This document shows positions 1 to 11,952 of a stretch of 64,000 nt of DNA, in pieces. Made by a program: the position numbers and the translations under genes. Numbering within the stretch: the stretch's first letter is position 1; the number at the start of each line of letters is the position of its first letter. Under the pieces are notes generated by a model. The model ran no database searches. It was given only the letters and a program-made list of their open reading frames with translations, and had not been told where the DNA came from. The stretch is taken from NCBI GenBank assembly GCA_002118135.1, contig BDIU01000334.1, positions 62,001 through 126,000 on the forward strand, in the 5' to 3' direction. Source of the stretch: Trebouxia sp. TZW2008. Taxonomy: Eukaryota > Chlorophyta > Trebouxiophyceae > Trebouxiales > Trebouxiaceae.

Positions 1-1989
1 GCAGTCTAAGGTTGAGCTTGCTGTCAGATTCTGTTCCATCAAGAGCTGTTGTGTCAAGACTGGTATTGCAGAGAGTATGCTAGCATTCCTTGCTGTGTCT
101 ATACTGCACATAGGCGTCGCCCAGCGTTTTGTAACAGCTGGCAGGTTTCAGATTGCTTCACTGTATTTAGTTGCTTTGATGCTCAGCATCCAGGCTGGAG
201 TCAAGGATGATGCCATGTTTATATATGTAGCACGTCAAATGATGCAATTATTAGGGTACATGACAATTACAGCCGCGCAAGACGGCGAGTCTTTGGAACA
301 AGGCGCGTCAAGACAGACTTGGATAAATGCAGCTTTTGGAGTATGTAAACACATTTGTTGCCAACATAGCAATTGCAGACCGCATTTGTTCAACCTGAAT
401 TCTGCGTGAGTGATCTCATGGCAAGGCAGGAATGGATTGTGACTGCAAAGCTGTGCTTCAGCACGTTGCCGTCAGGTCAGCGTGGCATACTCATGTTGTC
501 ACATCAGATGCAGACTGGCTCAGTAGGCTATGTGCGTTGAACTGCACAAGCAGACAGTCACCTTTGCTGACCAGGTTGAGGGTGCTCTGCTTTGTGTTGC
601 CAAGGTCTTACACTATGACTTAGTTCACAAACTCAGCAGCTGCAGCACTGGTGTCCTAGGTTGCTGCAGGTGACACTCAAACTTAAACCACAGACAGTCA
701 AGTGATTGCACATGTACACCAGGAGCTGCCTTGGAAAGTGCTGCATGCTTTAAGACTACACATTACAGCTTGCAGACTGGACTTCGACTGCATGCAAGGC
801 AAGACTTTCCACGAAGTCAAATTTTGAAGCATAGGTGGTCCCTCGCTACTACAGGTGTTGCCAGAAAAAAAATCGTCACTGATTGCACGACACACAGTGT
901 CACAATTGCTCCGTGCTGTAAGCTTTGAGATCACGCATCACAACTACTGGCCTTTGTTTGCATGCAAGCCAAGGCTTTCCACAAGCTGTCTAGCCTGATG
1001 CAGGCGCACCGCTGCTTCTGTGGTGGCAACACTTGTGGATGTCCATTCCTGAATCTGGCTGTCGTGGTAGTTGCAGATCTCTGCCTTCACACTGTATTAA
1101 TGGTCAACGTCATTGACAGTCAGCTGCTGTTTCTGCTACTGGCTCACAGGGGACACTTTGCTGCAAGGTATGCAAAATTTGGTCTCACCCTTCCAATTTC
1201 TGAAGAAACTGCTGCTTCAAGTTCTCCAGGTACTGTGTCCCAACTGTAGCAAAGCAGCAAAGACTGAGAGCATGAGAATGCACCAAAAGCGTGGTATTGC
1301 CCCATACTGCAGAGATAGCAGGTTGCACATATGTCACAAAACAGCTGTGACCGACAGTTAACGTTGCTGCTGGATGTTGCTGCTGCTCCAGCATCAAGTC
1401 CAATCATCCGGATCAGATTGTCATCGGTGACAACAGCTTTGACAATCTCAAGTCTGTTGCAATGCAGCAGCGTCTTTGACGCAGAGCTTGGAAGTGTTCT
1501 GCAGGCATACCTTCTATGAGCTCGTCTATCTGCACAGAACCACATGATTCAATGTCATGGCTTGTTCAGCTCAGCTTGTCGACAGCAACTGTTGCAAACA
1601 TGCTCATGCATCTCACGGCACATTTGCAGTCAATTTCTAGTCACTGGTGTCACACTCGTGTGAAAGTTGCAGCTAAGGCATTCTACCTGCGTTTCTACAG
1701 CTTTCTTCCTTGTCTGCATCATGTAAATACCAGCGCGGACTGTGTCTGTCATACTCTCAGGGTCGGTGGTCAGCTGTGGGCCTTCCTCGCCTTCCACGCC
1801 GTCTTGACCTTGAGCGCCGTGAGATTGCTGCTGTGCAGTTCTGCTGTTGTCAGTGTACTGCTCACTATCTGGTGGCGAAGGCTCGCGAGCGTCTGAGTTC
1901 TGCACGCGCAGCTTCTTGGCTGAGGGTTGGCTTGCCCCGCCGTTTGTGGAGACGTGCTGGCTTCCGAGGGGAGTGCCTTGCAGCGACAT
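1..1989 (-). CDS. Tentative unidentified multi-exon gene, partial at left edge
   Basis: I do not recognise this gene. The best exon is the first, 1989-1687, which starts with ATG and runs 101 codons in phase 0 to a clean donor (CAG|gtagaa). It is hydrophilic and rich in S, Q, E and G, ending in a more structured stretch (TVRAGIYMMQTRKKAVETQ). Downstream candidates are a short segment at 1529-1511 (IDELIEG) that can read on as IDELIEGMPAEHFQALRQ, a segment near 1440-1380 in a different frame (EIVKAVVTDDNLIRMIGLD), a helical piece near 1229-1187 (YLENLKQQFLQKLE) and a piece near 1070-950 (HDSQIQEWTSTSVATTEAA). The frames do not all join without a one-base shift, so the structure is unresolved. 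A degraded copy of the 1000-950 segment seems to lie near 830-780. Confidence 0.4.
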
Positions 1990-2285
1990 GATCAGCAGCT
2001 GAGGGCCTGCGGAGTCAGGTCAGGTCACGATCAAGCGCATCAGTCGAGAAGAGTCAGAATTTTGTCTGCTTGAACCAGCAGCATTTCATGCTGATGCTCA
2101 GCATGCTCAGCATGCAGCATGGCACTAACATGTTAGGTCAAAACTGTTCGCAACGAGCAATCGACTTAGTTGCGTGGCTACCAAAGCTTTAAGGCAGGCT
2201 TGTTGCACTAGCAGTCTGACATTGAGTTGTTGCACATGCTCGCGCAGCGGTCGCACCGGTCTTTGTCCACTGATCAGCACATCGT
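1990..2285. promoter_or_regulatory. Divergent intergenic region, unidentified gene / LAF3-like gene
   Basis: This stretch separates the first ATGs of two genes that point away from each other, so it should hold both promoters and leaders. It contains a short direct repeat of the type atgctcagc around 2090-2120. I see no open exon or recognisable core promoter. Confidence 0.4.
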
Positions 2286-5200
2286 ATGCCCATCTCGACA
2301 TCACATCGTCAGATACCGCTCTGGGTTCGAGCAAGCTTGCTCGTTGCTGTGTGCGCTGCATCGTGGAAAATTTGGCAGGTATGGATTAGAAAACCTGCCA
2401 TTGTCTACTGCCACCTAGGTACACTCAGATCTTTGACACCCTCGCTCTGCCTCCTCACACTGTATTGGAGGCTGACAGCTTGCACAGTCGCTATGCAAGC
2501 AACCATGCAGGCTGACTGCATGTCCTGAATTTGGACCAAAATTGCAGGTCTGTTAGCTGCAGGAGCATCAGCTAAGCCATGAGGTCGCCCACTCCAAAGA
2601 CATATCCTTCATCATCCACAATGCCACTATATGGACTGCAGATGATCAGGTATAGCATGATTGTCTGTGAAAGAGCTCTGTCGGCGACTTCAGATGCTTT
2701 TGTGTTCTTGATGTTACCAGTCAGTAGTCTATTAACACCTCTACATTGCTGCACAACCAACTATTTCAGAGCTGCATCCTACACACAGGCAGTCTCACAG
2801 CTTGGTATGCATTGCTGAGCATACTTGTTGACTGCAGAGGTACTTTGCAGAAGCCATGGCGGTGCAGGCTGATGGTCATATTGCAGCTGTTGGCACAGAC
2901 ACAACAATTTTGCCACTGCAGCAATCAACAACCATTGTACAGAACATGGCTGGGGCCTTTGTGATGCCAGTAAGTCTGGCCCATATCATGCGTCATCCTC
3001 AGTGTTCAGAGTTTTGTTGACTCATGTGCATGTATGCTTGTGCCATGAGTATACAGTGCACTTACGATACAGCACATCGCCCAGCCTTTTGTTCTTCAAA
3101 GGGGCAGCTGCATGAGGCAAAAGTGCTGCCAATGAACGACACAGCTACAGCAGATATTGTTGGTCATTGCCTATATGTGCTTGTTTGCCTCTTTGTATTG
3201 ACGGCATGTTACAGCATATCGGCAAGTTTGTGTTTGGTTGCAGGGCCTCACAGATGCTCATGTGCACTTGTTGGGTGGTGGCCAGACCCTGTCTTGGGTG
3301 GACCTACGGAAAGCCAAAAGCAGAGCAGATGTTGCTGAAGCCATACAAGCTGCAGCCGGTATTGGTCTTTTTATAGCTGCTGCCTTTCGTGGCTTGAGCA
3401 TGATCACAAGTTGTGCCTTTCACAGCAGTGTTTGATTTCTGGGGCATTGAGTCAGGGGTCACAGCTGGCAGTGAATGCAATGCTGCCGTTGCAGTTAGCC
3501 CTATGCCACTATACTCTATAAGCAGTCTGCTTAACCCCCATGCCTGACCGCTGCGCCATTTGTGCTTACTGCGATGCTGAAAGCAAGCCAGCCTGGCAAG
3601 ACGAGACCAGCTGGCCACACAAATTCAGTATCTATGCTAGACCCTATTATGATGACATTGAAAATGATGACGTTCAAGGTGGACACAGTGATGACAGTCA
3701 TTGTCCTGGTTACATGCATGCTGAACATTGTGTTGATGGTGATGTTGGTGATCATGTCCACAAAGATAGTGACTGAGGTTTCAGCTGAGTCACTGCCGTA
3801 GCGCAGGGAAACCTCGCCAGGTGAATGGATTATGGGGCATGGCTTTGAGGGTGTTCACTGGGGTCAACTGCCCACAGCTGACTGTATTGATAGCTCTTCT
3901 TGATGAAAATTCAATACTGCTGCACTGTATGAAGCACGCAATCACAAAAGTAAGGTCACTATTGTATGTTCTACTTTGTATGCAGGTGTGGCCTCACCAG
4001 GTGAATGGATCATGGGCCATGGTTGGGAGGAAGTCCACTGGGGCGGTGATCTACCCACAGCTGACTGGATTGACCGTTCTTCTTCACAAAACCCGGTTCT
4101 GCTGTACCGTATGGACGTGCACATGGTGTTGGTGAATGGTGTGGCCATGAGGCTTGCAGCCATTGATGGTAGCACAACAGCGCCTGAGGGTGGAAGGATA
4201 GTGCTTGGTGATGATGGCAAGCCCACTGGCATTCTGGTGTGAGTCACAGTCGTTGATTGATTGCAAGTCACAGTGATTGACTCAAGTCAAAGTTGCCAAT
4301 GACCTTTGTTGCACGCCTGTCAATCACCATGTAATTGGTTTGGTGTGATGGCTGCCAGTGAGCTGTGACACACATTATCCACAGAGAGGGTGAGACCTGC
4401 ATTGATGTTAGCACAGAAGCGCCTGAGGGTGGAAGGATAGTGCTTGGGAATGATGATAAGCCCATGGGCATGCTGATGTGGGTCTCAGACTAGTAGTCTG
4501 AATAGAAAACTCTTGTGGTTGATGTGATGATTGCCAACGACCTGTGTCACATTCTGTGGATGGCAAGCCCACAGGCCTTCTGTTGGCGGTCTGGACAGCT
4601 GCGTGGTATAGCTATCGTATGTAAGGACACTTGATGTAGGGACAGCGTCATTGGTACCCAATCACTGCATTCCGACTGCAGTGGTGCCTCTGAATAAGTA
4701 CATCTTGATGTAAGGACAAAGGTCTTAGTAACCAAAGCAGTTGTTACATCCAGTGCTTACTGTAGTGATGCTAGCATGGCTGTGCACGTAGGAGGCAGGG
4801 TCACACACTTGACTGTGCTGAAACACTGTCTAATGCAGTCTGTCTCACCCTTGATAGCTATTGAGCACAATGCACGGTAGTACTGGCTCAGCAGCTGAAA
4901 ACACCCCTCATTACTTCCTGTTGTGTCAAGTGTTTGCTGGTTTTGACTGAACTTTTGTATTGCAGTGATAATGCCATTGCCCTTGCAACAGCCCATATCC
5001 CTCCCCTTGGCCTTGAAGGCAAGAAGGCAGCCCTCAAGGCAGCTACTGAACACATTGTTACTCAAGGTATATCATCCCCATATCTCAAAGGAAGCACGAT
5101 CCATGCGAGTCGGCAGTTGCTAAAGTGTCACTCAAAGCTGAATGTCATGCGGCGTCAGCATGTTATCATGCATGATATGAGCTGACTGCTAGCATGAAAT

Positions 5201-8200
5201 GCATATGCGCATTTGCTGAGATGGGCTGCAGATGCTAGGGTTGTGAAGACTCATTTACCCTTGTGAGAGCTCCAACCATAGCCACAAAGCATGCCAGGCA
5301 CAAACATAATGAACAGCACACTTGGCATGCTCCTCAGGACCTACAGAGCGTGATGACGACAGCTCTACCTTAGCCAAGCCATGTTCTGCATGCTGTCAGA
5401 TACCTGTGAGCCACTTCCTAATCATGCGTTTTCCAGTCAATTCAAGCCAAGGTCAAAACATTGTTAAATTGCAAGGCAACGATCAAGGTTGCATCATTCA
5501 GAAGCCCATCTCTGCATGTTTGAAGACTTGGAAGTGTTGGGACTTGGTCTCTGCAGGTTGCATATTTTGCTGATGTGCAGGCATCACGACAGTGTGTGAC
5601 ATGGGCTCCATAGGTAAAGCAGAAGAGGTTTGGGAAGCCCTAGAGCAGGTTTACATGCCAGCAGCTGATGACGCAACTCTGCCCATCAGGGTTTTTGCCA
5701 TGACCCCTCTTGCTACATGGTATGCTGTCTGCCAACATTTATGATCTTTGAGGCATCATTCTACCAAGACTGGTCATGCTCTACACTGCACTTACATGTC
5801 AGAGCAGAAAGACTTCCTGCAAGTACTTTTGTGCACAGAAAATACATTGAGTCGGTGTTTCTTTTGCCTGCCAATGGCACAAACTAGTTTTTGACAGAAG
5901 CGCCCGGAGGCATCTCAATGCTTCTGCATGCACTAAGCAAGGTCACAAAATTTCACTAGCACGCGTGTACATGATGATGACAAATCAGCTTTGTTGTTCT
6001 GAACCTCATGAACGCTGACAGTGCATCAGGTATCTGACTGTATTGCAGGCATCACCTGTAGTTCCTGGACCTGATGTAGGTTGACACGGCACTGTTAACC
6101 TGGCTGCATCTCATTTGTATGCCTGCAGGCCTCGACTGCAGAAGCTCGTCCAAGAAAAAGGCACAAGGCATCCGGGAGGGCATTTGCAGTGGGGAGGGCT
6201 GAAGGCGTTTGCAGACGGCAGTCTAGGGTCTCGTACTGCCCTCATGCAGGAGCCCTACAGTGATGACCCTAGCACCAAGGGTATCAGGCTCAGCCCATAT
6301 TCAGAGCTGGAACAGCTGGTTCAAGCTGCAGATGCTGCTGGTCTCCAGGTCAGTCAACCAATGTCATTGCTGGACGGGCCCGGTCTCACTGGGGTTTACA
6401 CAGCTGGCATGGCATGGCATGGCATTCCTGACCTGCCGCGTGCCACTGCGCATGTGCTGCCGGTCGTCTGGTGCTCCAGCTACATTCAAAGACTGCATGT
6501 TGCTAAGAAGTCTCTGTCCACAGAAGCTTTCATAAGCTGCAAGTGCTTTTGATTTACGCTTGCGCGCTTTGCCTCCGCCTGCATGGCAGCATGTCTTTGC
6601 TCCTGAAAAAGTGGCTTGATAACAAGCTGCACGGCAACTTGCCAGAGAACATCTTGACTGCAACGATTGGCCTGTTTTCTGCCTTGGCAATGGGGTGCAA
6701 ATGATATCACCTTGTTAGGCTTGGCTGAGCATTCATTCCTTCATTCCATTCAAATGGCGTGCAATAGAGGCTCAGCAGGCCCAGCTATGTACGAACTGGA
6801 GCAATTAACTGTCTCCAATCAGTGCAGCTTGGCGCAGCATGTCAACTTGGCCCAGCAGCATATCGTTTGCGCTTGCAATGCATCTCAGCTGTGGCAGCAG
6901 CAAGCAAAGACATGTTGCTGAGCAGCTTAGCTGTGCAAATGTAGTCGTTTGAGACACAATAAATTGAATTTTTGTATCATCGCTTTGGTCCTGAATTGTC
7001 AGCTCAATGCAGATAGCCATACATGCTATTGGTGACGTAGCCAACAGTGATGTCCTCACCCTGTACAAACACGCACAAGGCAACAATTCTAGCCTGCCCA
7101 TCACAAGGCGGCACCGTGCAGAGCATGCTCAGCATCTGTCTGGCCCAGAAGCAGATGCAGCCTTCAGTGACCAGCAGATCACAGCTATTACAACCCCGCT
7201 AGACCTGCTGTCAGACATGCACATCATGCTGGACAGACTGGGCAGGAAGCATAGCGCTGCGCTGACAGCAAATGTTCAGATAGCTAGCTGCTATTGCAAT
7301 GCAGGTAGCCATACATGCTATTGGTGACCAAGCCAACAGTGATGTCCTCACCCTGTACAAACACGCCCAAGGCAACAACACCAGCTTGCCCACTGCTAGG
7401 CGGCACCGCATAGAGCATGCTCAGCATCTCTCTGGCCCAGAAGCAGTTGCAGCCTTCAGTCAACAGCAGATCACAGCTGTGGTGAATTCACTGCATCTGC
7501 TGTCGGACATGCACATCATGCTGGACAGGCTGGGCAAGGAGCGCAGTGATGCCAGCCACGCCTTTGCATATAAGGCCATGCTACAGGTAGGCCTGATGTT
7601 TGCACCCTTGCCTAGCAAAAGTGGGGTGGTAACACAATCCAACAGTCATATGAAGAATGTGTGGGCGTGTGTGTGTTCACATGTGTGCTGTACGTAGATA
7701 GACAGTGAGTGATGTCCTTGACTCCTTAAGTGAGCACCTGCAACCAGATACATCATGAGAGCAATGCACCTGCATACAAGGTGATGAACTGGAATTGTCT
7801 TGTAGTGATGTGAATGCAAGGGCAGACACATTAAGCAGCACTCCGAGGTCCACTTGCTGTCCACTATCCTTATGCTGACCAGTCACAGTCCCTACGTGTC
7901 TGTGTTGCAGTCAGGTGTGGCCCTGGCCTTTGCAGCTGACTGTCCTGTAGTACCCATGAAGCCACTGCTTGGCATGTACACAGCAGTCTACAGGAGGTCT
8001 GTGCTATTCTGCCATGCACCGTCCGTTGGTTCATCAATCAGCAGTCCATTATGTGTGCTTGATGCAGGGGGTGTGCCTTTGGGGTTTGCATCTGACTGGC
8101 CTGCGGTCCCCATTGAGCCGCTGCTGGGCATGTACACAGCAGTGCGGCAGGTCCTGTACTATCTTGCTCAGTCAAGGTTGCTATGTCCATGCATGTGCTG

Positions 8201-9164
8201 ATGCAATAATTACATTGTGGGCTGCGCTGCAGGCAAATGTACCTTTGGCATTCGCATCTGACTGGCCTGTGGTTCCCATTGAGCCTTTGCTGGGCATGTA
8301 CACAGCAGTGCACAGAAGATCTCCTGACCTGACAGCTGATCAGGCCTGGCACATTGAAGGAGCAGTCACTCCTGAACAGGCTATGCTTGCTCATACCAAG
8401 GATGCTGCGTACGCTTGTGGCATGGAAGACATTGTTGGTGTTCTCGGGTGAGGCTTTGCCTGTGTGACTACATGACCATTAGCTGATTGCAGCATTTTTG
8501 TTTGAACAGGGTAAGCAGGGTGTAGCAACAGGGTAAGCTTGCTACACTAAGAGCGCTGTCCACGCCTGTGGTATGGAAAATGTCATGGTGTTCTCAGGTG
8601 CGGCCCTTGCCATATGATGGTAAACTGTTTTCTCAATGCAATGGTTGCGTGTATTCCAGGACACTTTTCCTTGCACCAAATCAAGCGTACTCTGGCAAAC
8701 CATTGCATTCTGGTTGCAGTGATTGCTTCACAACTGTTTTGTCTGCCTGCTGAGAATGTTGTTAGTTGAGGGTCCTGACACTAAGAAACTACTTTAGCAG
8801 CAACAGCTGAATACCTTGGGTTCATATTGGCTTGGCCTGACCTTGTCATGACTTAAAGCAGCAAGCTGCAGTGCCAATGCAGACAGTAAGCCCATAAAGC
8901 TCTTGCCCGACAAGCGTAAAAAAGAGCAAGCTGCATCTCCTGCTTGATTCAGAATGCTGTGCTTGTGTGCACATTGCATTGCATAGAACAATGGCGTGTT
9001 TGTAGCATGCTTCAGCAGGTGTTTTGTTGATGTGCAGGGAAGGCATGAAGGCAGATTTTACTGTGCTTGATGGGAACATGTTACAAGTGTTGCAGCAGGG
9101 AGGTCCAGATCTCCCACAGATCATTGGAACTTATGTAGATGGCAAATGCCGTTTTGGGTGCTAG
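2286..9164 (+). CDS. LAF3: LAF3/YtcJ-like amidohydrolase with N-terminal membrane anchor
   Basis: Metal-dependent amidohydrolase of the YtcJ / LONG AFTER FAR-RED 3 type; the physiological substrate is not known. Eleven exons join in phase: 2286-2378, 2563-2649, 2838-2969, 3244-3358, 3986-4238, 4966-5066, 5581-5719, 6129-6348, 7305-7586, 8233-8447, 9038-9164, giving about 587 residues, close to the family length. The first exon encodes a short cytosolic tail and a hydrophobic segment (WVRASLLVAVCAASWKIWQ), a likely signal anchor. Family landmarks in order: FIIHNATIWTADD, the metal motif GLTDAHVH, GHGWEEVHW, the LKAFADGSLGSRTALM block, VAIHAIGDQAN, RRHRIEHAQH, AFASDWPVVP and the C-terminal KADFTVLDG. 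Exons 5, 9 and 10 have partial or near-complete copies beside them in the introns (listed separately). Identification is from motifs; the LAF3 name reflects closest remembered plant family. Confidence 0.92.
3812..4585 (+). repeat. Decayed partial copies flanking LAF3-like exon 5
   Basis: About 3812-3905 repeats the first half of exon 5 (PGEWIMGHGFEGVHWG, then a stop in what should be the exon), while about 4411-4480 and 4557-4585 repeat its 3' end (APEGGRIVLGNDDKPMGM; DGKPTGLL). The real exon is 3986-4238. The copies lie in the flanking introns, are shorter and have lost coding capacity. Confidence 0.75.
6730..6825 (+). mobile_element. Fragment of dispersed repeat, probable non-LTR retrotransposon tail
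   Basis: A stretch of about 90 bases containing a block like aggctcagcaggcccagct followed by gtctccaa. It matches other copies near 21545-21635 (opposite orientation), 55975-56065 (opposite) and 58690-58790 (same orientation). The 55.7-56.0 kb copy continues into a reading frame resembling a reverse-transcriptase element C-terminus. This copy lies in an intron of the LAF3-like gene. Confidence 0.5.
7013..7304 (+). repeat. Near-complete tandem copy of LAF3-like exon 9
   Basis: A 292-base unit that repeats the start of exon 9 (7305-7586) at high identity, including the acceptor context (caatgcag) and the block IAIHAIGDVANSDVLTLYKH through SDMHIMLDRLG. The frame is open for about 86 codons, but the 3' part of exon 9 (AFAYKAMLQ and its donor) is missing and no strong donor replaces it. 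It may be a recent relic or an alternative exon; a relic is more likely. Confidence 0.85.
7911..8159 (+). repeat. Two extra copies of LAF3-like exon 10 start
   Basis: Segments 7911-8000 and 8067-8159 repeat the first third of exon 10 (real copy 8233-8447): ALAFAADCPVVPMKPLLGM and LGFASDWPAVPIEPLLGM against LAFASDWPVVPIEPLLGM. Each keeps an AG-acceptor-like start and the MYTAV end but lacks the rest of the exon. A further fragment at about 8555-8600 repeats the exon's 3' end (ACGMEN). Confidence 0.85.
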
Positions 9165-10209
9165 CAGCACCCTTGCATTACAAGGCGTGCTTCTGTCAAG
9201 AACTAGTGAGAGGTGTTTGTTGATGTGTCTGATGCTTGAGAGCATACGCCAGCACCTGTTTTCAGTGAAGAGGAGACCCCCTTGCTTGATGCCTGCCTAT
9301 CATCAGCTCAGCTTGTCACACAGCATGCATACGGACATGTGCTGAAGCCATGCAGCACCTACATGCTCCATGGCGGAGACTTGCAGATATCAGCATATTC
9401 AGTCATAGGTCTGTCTAGACAAGCTGCAGCATGTTGTCCATCTGTGTTGCATAGGACAGTATGCTCAGCACCAGCCCTTTAAGGCAGAATCAAGGCACAG
9501 CTGTTGGCATGAAAATGTAATTACAGCCAAAATGGGTAACAGGGTTGACTGTCGAAGAACAGCTCTGATTGACGCCATGCGCGGTACTTGTGCAGTTTGT
9601 GAGCAACTATAAAGTTGTCATTGCTTGGTCACCCTGACTTTGTACGCAGTGATCCCCTTACACGATTTTGGTTAAAGGTTGCAAGTCTGTGCTGTCAAGC
9701 GTGAACAAAGCAATCAGAGCAAAGATCCTTGTGTGAAATTTAGAGAGATACAACGATGACGACGATTGTCTTTAGTATGATGCAGGCAAGAACTACATTA
9801 TGCTGTGTTTACTGGCGTCATGCGTCTCCACATATATGTGCTAGATCGGTTGCTGAGTTACGTCACATCACACGGCAGGAGTGCCTGGCTTCACATAGCA
9901 TGAGGAGGTAGGAACAGCAGTGCAGTTATGCTAGCATCAGTATGTCACATGGAAGATGACCCTGCAAGAAAGACAGACGCTTCTGTGATTGAAATCAGGT
10001 ATCAAGGCTGCACTGTGAATGCAGGCATTGGGCTACGTAGCCAGCATGCAACAACCTCAACTGCAGCTCATTGTCTATGCTTTGACACAGGCGTAAGTGA
10101 GCAAGAGTTCGAGGAGGCAATCGAAAGCAATGTGCACTTGGTCAGTGCCATAGAAGCATGCTTGAGCCCTCTGAGCTTAGACTTGGCAGCACTTGCAAAT
10201 CATGAAAAA
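9165..10209. other. Intergenic region between two convergent genes, one weak ORF
   Basis: The stretch lies between the ends of the LAF3-like gene (+) and the dirigent-like gene (-). A fragment near 9200-9330 looks like a decayed copy of the region around the last LAF3-like exon. An open frame of 109 codons on the + strand (9928-10257) contains a protein-like acidic helix (SEQEFEEAIESNVHLVSAIE), but it overlaps the 3' end of the opposite gene and has no recognised relative. Nothing else is evident. Confidence 0.35.
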
Positions 10210-10998
10210 TCAGTGCTGCAATGTATTTGTCAGTGTTTGCGACTGATTTTCGTGTGATAATGCGTACCCATCAATGGGAGGGGTTGTGCCTGGGCCATCA
10301 TTGATGTTTGGCTGGATCTGCTCATGATATCCTCTTGCACCAGTGTATAAGCCAGTGCCTGCAAGCATGAGCACATGGCCGCCTATGGAAACATAAGAGT
10401 GACTGTGGTGTACACATGTAGCGGTTGTTGCCTTCAACTGCAGCAGCTAGCTCAAAAGGTTGAGGGCAAGGGTGACACATGCACCGCAAGTACGGGAGCT
10501 ACGAACCTCCAGCAATGGACTGTAGCCCATACGCGATCGGATTGAAAGGAGGACCTGGCTGACGCGACTGCAGACCCGCCATCCCTGATCATATACAGCC
10601 AAAATATCAGTACCAGCATCAGTGCCAACGGTGTCTGAGTGCAGCAGCGATCAGAATATTCTGCAAGTTGGCAGAAGCACACGAGTTCACCTGAAGGGTG
10701 CCTTCTGCTAGCTGCACAGTGTACTGACACTATGAGAGCCCATCGGATGTTAGGGCAACGCAATAGCCCAGCCAGTTGCCGATGGTAGCGTTTGTCGGTG
10801 CATCAGTGATCAACAGCTCGATCACATAAATTTGACCCGGTGCAAGCGAAGTCGTGTTGACGAAATTGACTTCGCTAGTGATGTAGTCGAGACCCGGATG
10901 CATATGGTCACACCGGTAGCCTTTGCCGTTGTGACCAGCGCAGTCGCCGCCACAAGCGTCAATGCACGCACAAGCGCGAGGTTGATTCCTAATCCCAT
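10210..10998 (-). CDS. Dirigent / allene-oxide-cyclase-barrel-like secreted protein
   Basis: Probably a small secreted beta-barrel protein of the dirigent/AOC-like group; no function can be given. The evidence is in pieces. ATG at 10998 opens a very good secretory signal (MGLGINLALVRALTLVAATA). About 30 codons in, but in a different frame, is a barrel-like stretch with YITSEVNFVNTTSLAPGQIY, then NWLGYCVAL, which matches the family's F-x-N ... G-x-C pattern. The last exon (about 10397-10210, after an acceptor ccatag) carries GHVLMLAGTGLYTGARG, the hallmark G-G/A-T-G-x-Y-x-G-A-x-G motif, and ends at the stop 10212-10210. A middle segment near 10715-10540 is uncertain. The switch of frame between signal and barrel has no usable intron and may reflect an indel or pseudogene. 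Confidence 0.55.
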
Positions 10999-11952
10999 TG
11001 CAAGCTTGATGAGGCAAATGTAACAGCAAGCAAGCTTGCGCTAGCGGAAGTTGTGCAGCCCTGTTGCACCTTATTGATGCTGGTTTCTGTTTTAGAACGT
11101 GCAGTGCGACTTTCAGCGAGAACAGCAGAAGAAAGCATCGGAAGATACTTCACGTTGTAGCAGCGTCCTGTGTGTATTGAACTTTGCAATCAGACGTTCA
11201 TTAGCCAAGTTCCGCTGCTCAGACTGCTCGTGCAGGGGCAAAGTTTTTAAAGGCAGGTCCACATGGGCAGGCTTGAGTCATGCTAGCTTCTGGCTTGATC
11301 ATCAGCAGCAGGCTTGGCTTCTTGAAAAGCTTGAACAGCCGTGAACAGCCAAGTCAACCTGGACTGTATACAGCTTGAACTTCGATGGTCGCTTGGGCAC
11401 GAGTGCATCCATGACATGACTCACATCTGAGCTGTCAATTGTAGACTGATGTCAACTGTGCACGGCTTGTGGGAAGAAAGAGTGTGTGCCATCAAGCATG
11501 ACGAGAAGAGTCTTTGTGATCGGAAAATGCTCTGAAACGCTGCCTGTAGAGCAGCAACCATACAGGTGTGCACCTTGTGCATGTGTGCTTCACACCCTTG
11601 GTCATCATGATGTGCAGTAGCTACAAGAATTAGACGCTAAGTGAGCAGTAGCAGCAAAGTGAATGGTTTGGAAACGTAGAATTTCACATATGTTTCCAGC
11701 AGCCCTTGCAAATCTTAGCATCATTGACTTTGACTGCAAAAACCAGAGATGTTGTCTGATCCTTTTCTATCATTTGCTGAAAGGCCTCAATCTCTGTCAT
11801 GCATGCTCATCTGCAACCCAGCTATCAGTCCTTGGTTGCCACTGGGCGACCGTGCACAACATCACAGACTGTTTCAGCGCCTTAGCTGCTATACAGCTGT
11901 CACATAGATATCTAACAAACAGTTCATGGTGCTACCAATCAAAGCGTAAGTC
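10999..11952. other. Intergenic region, no convincing gene
   Basis: The stretch contains the promoter side of the dirigent-like gene and the 3' flank of the FHA gene, both on the minus strand. Only short open frames without protein-like patterns occur. A run of related fragments (cttgaaaagcttgaacagcc gtgaacagcc) occurs near 11320-11350. I see nothing else. Confidence 0.5.

Noticed and set aside
77..409. 110-codon open frame on the + strand
   Set aside because: Composition and codon pattern are random-like, with no domain and no splice context; it overlaps the tentative minus-strand gene.
9928..10257. 109-codon + strand ORF as a gene
   Set aside because: It overlaps the end of the dirigent-like gene, has no relatives I recognise and no supporting exons; kept only as a note.
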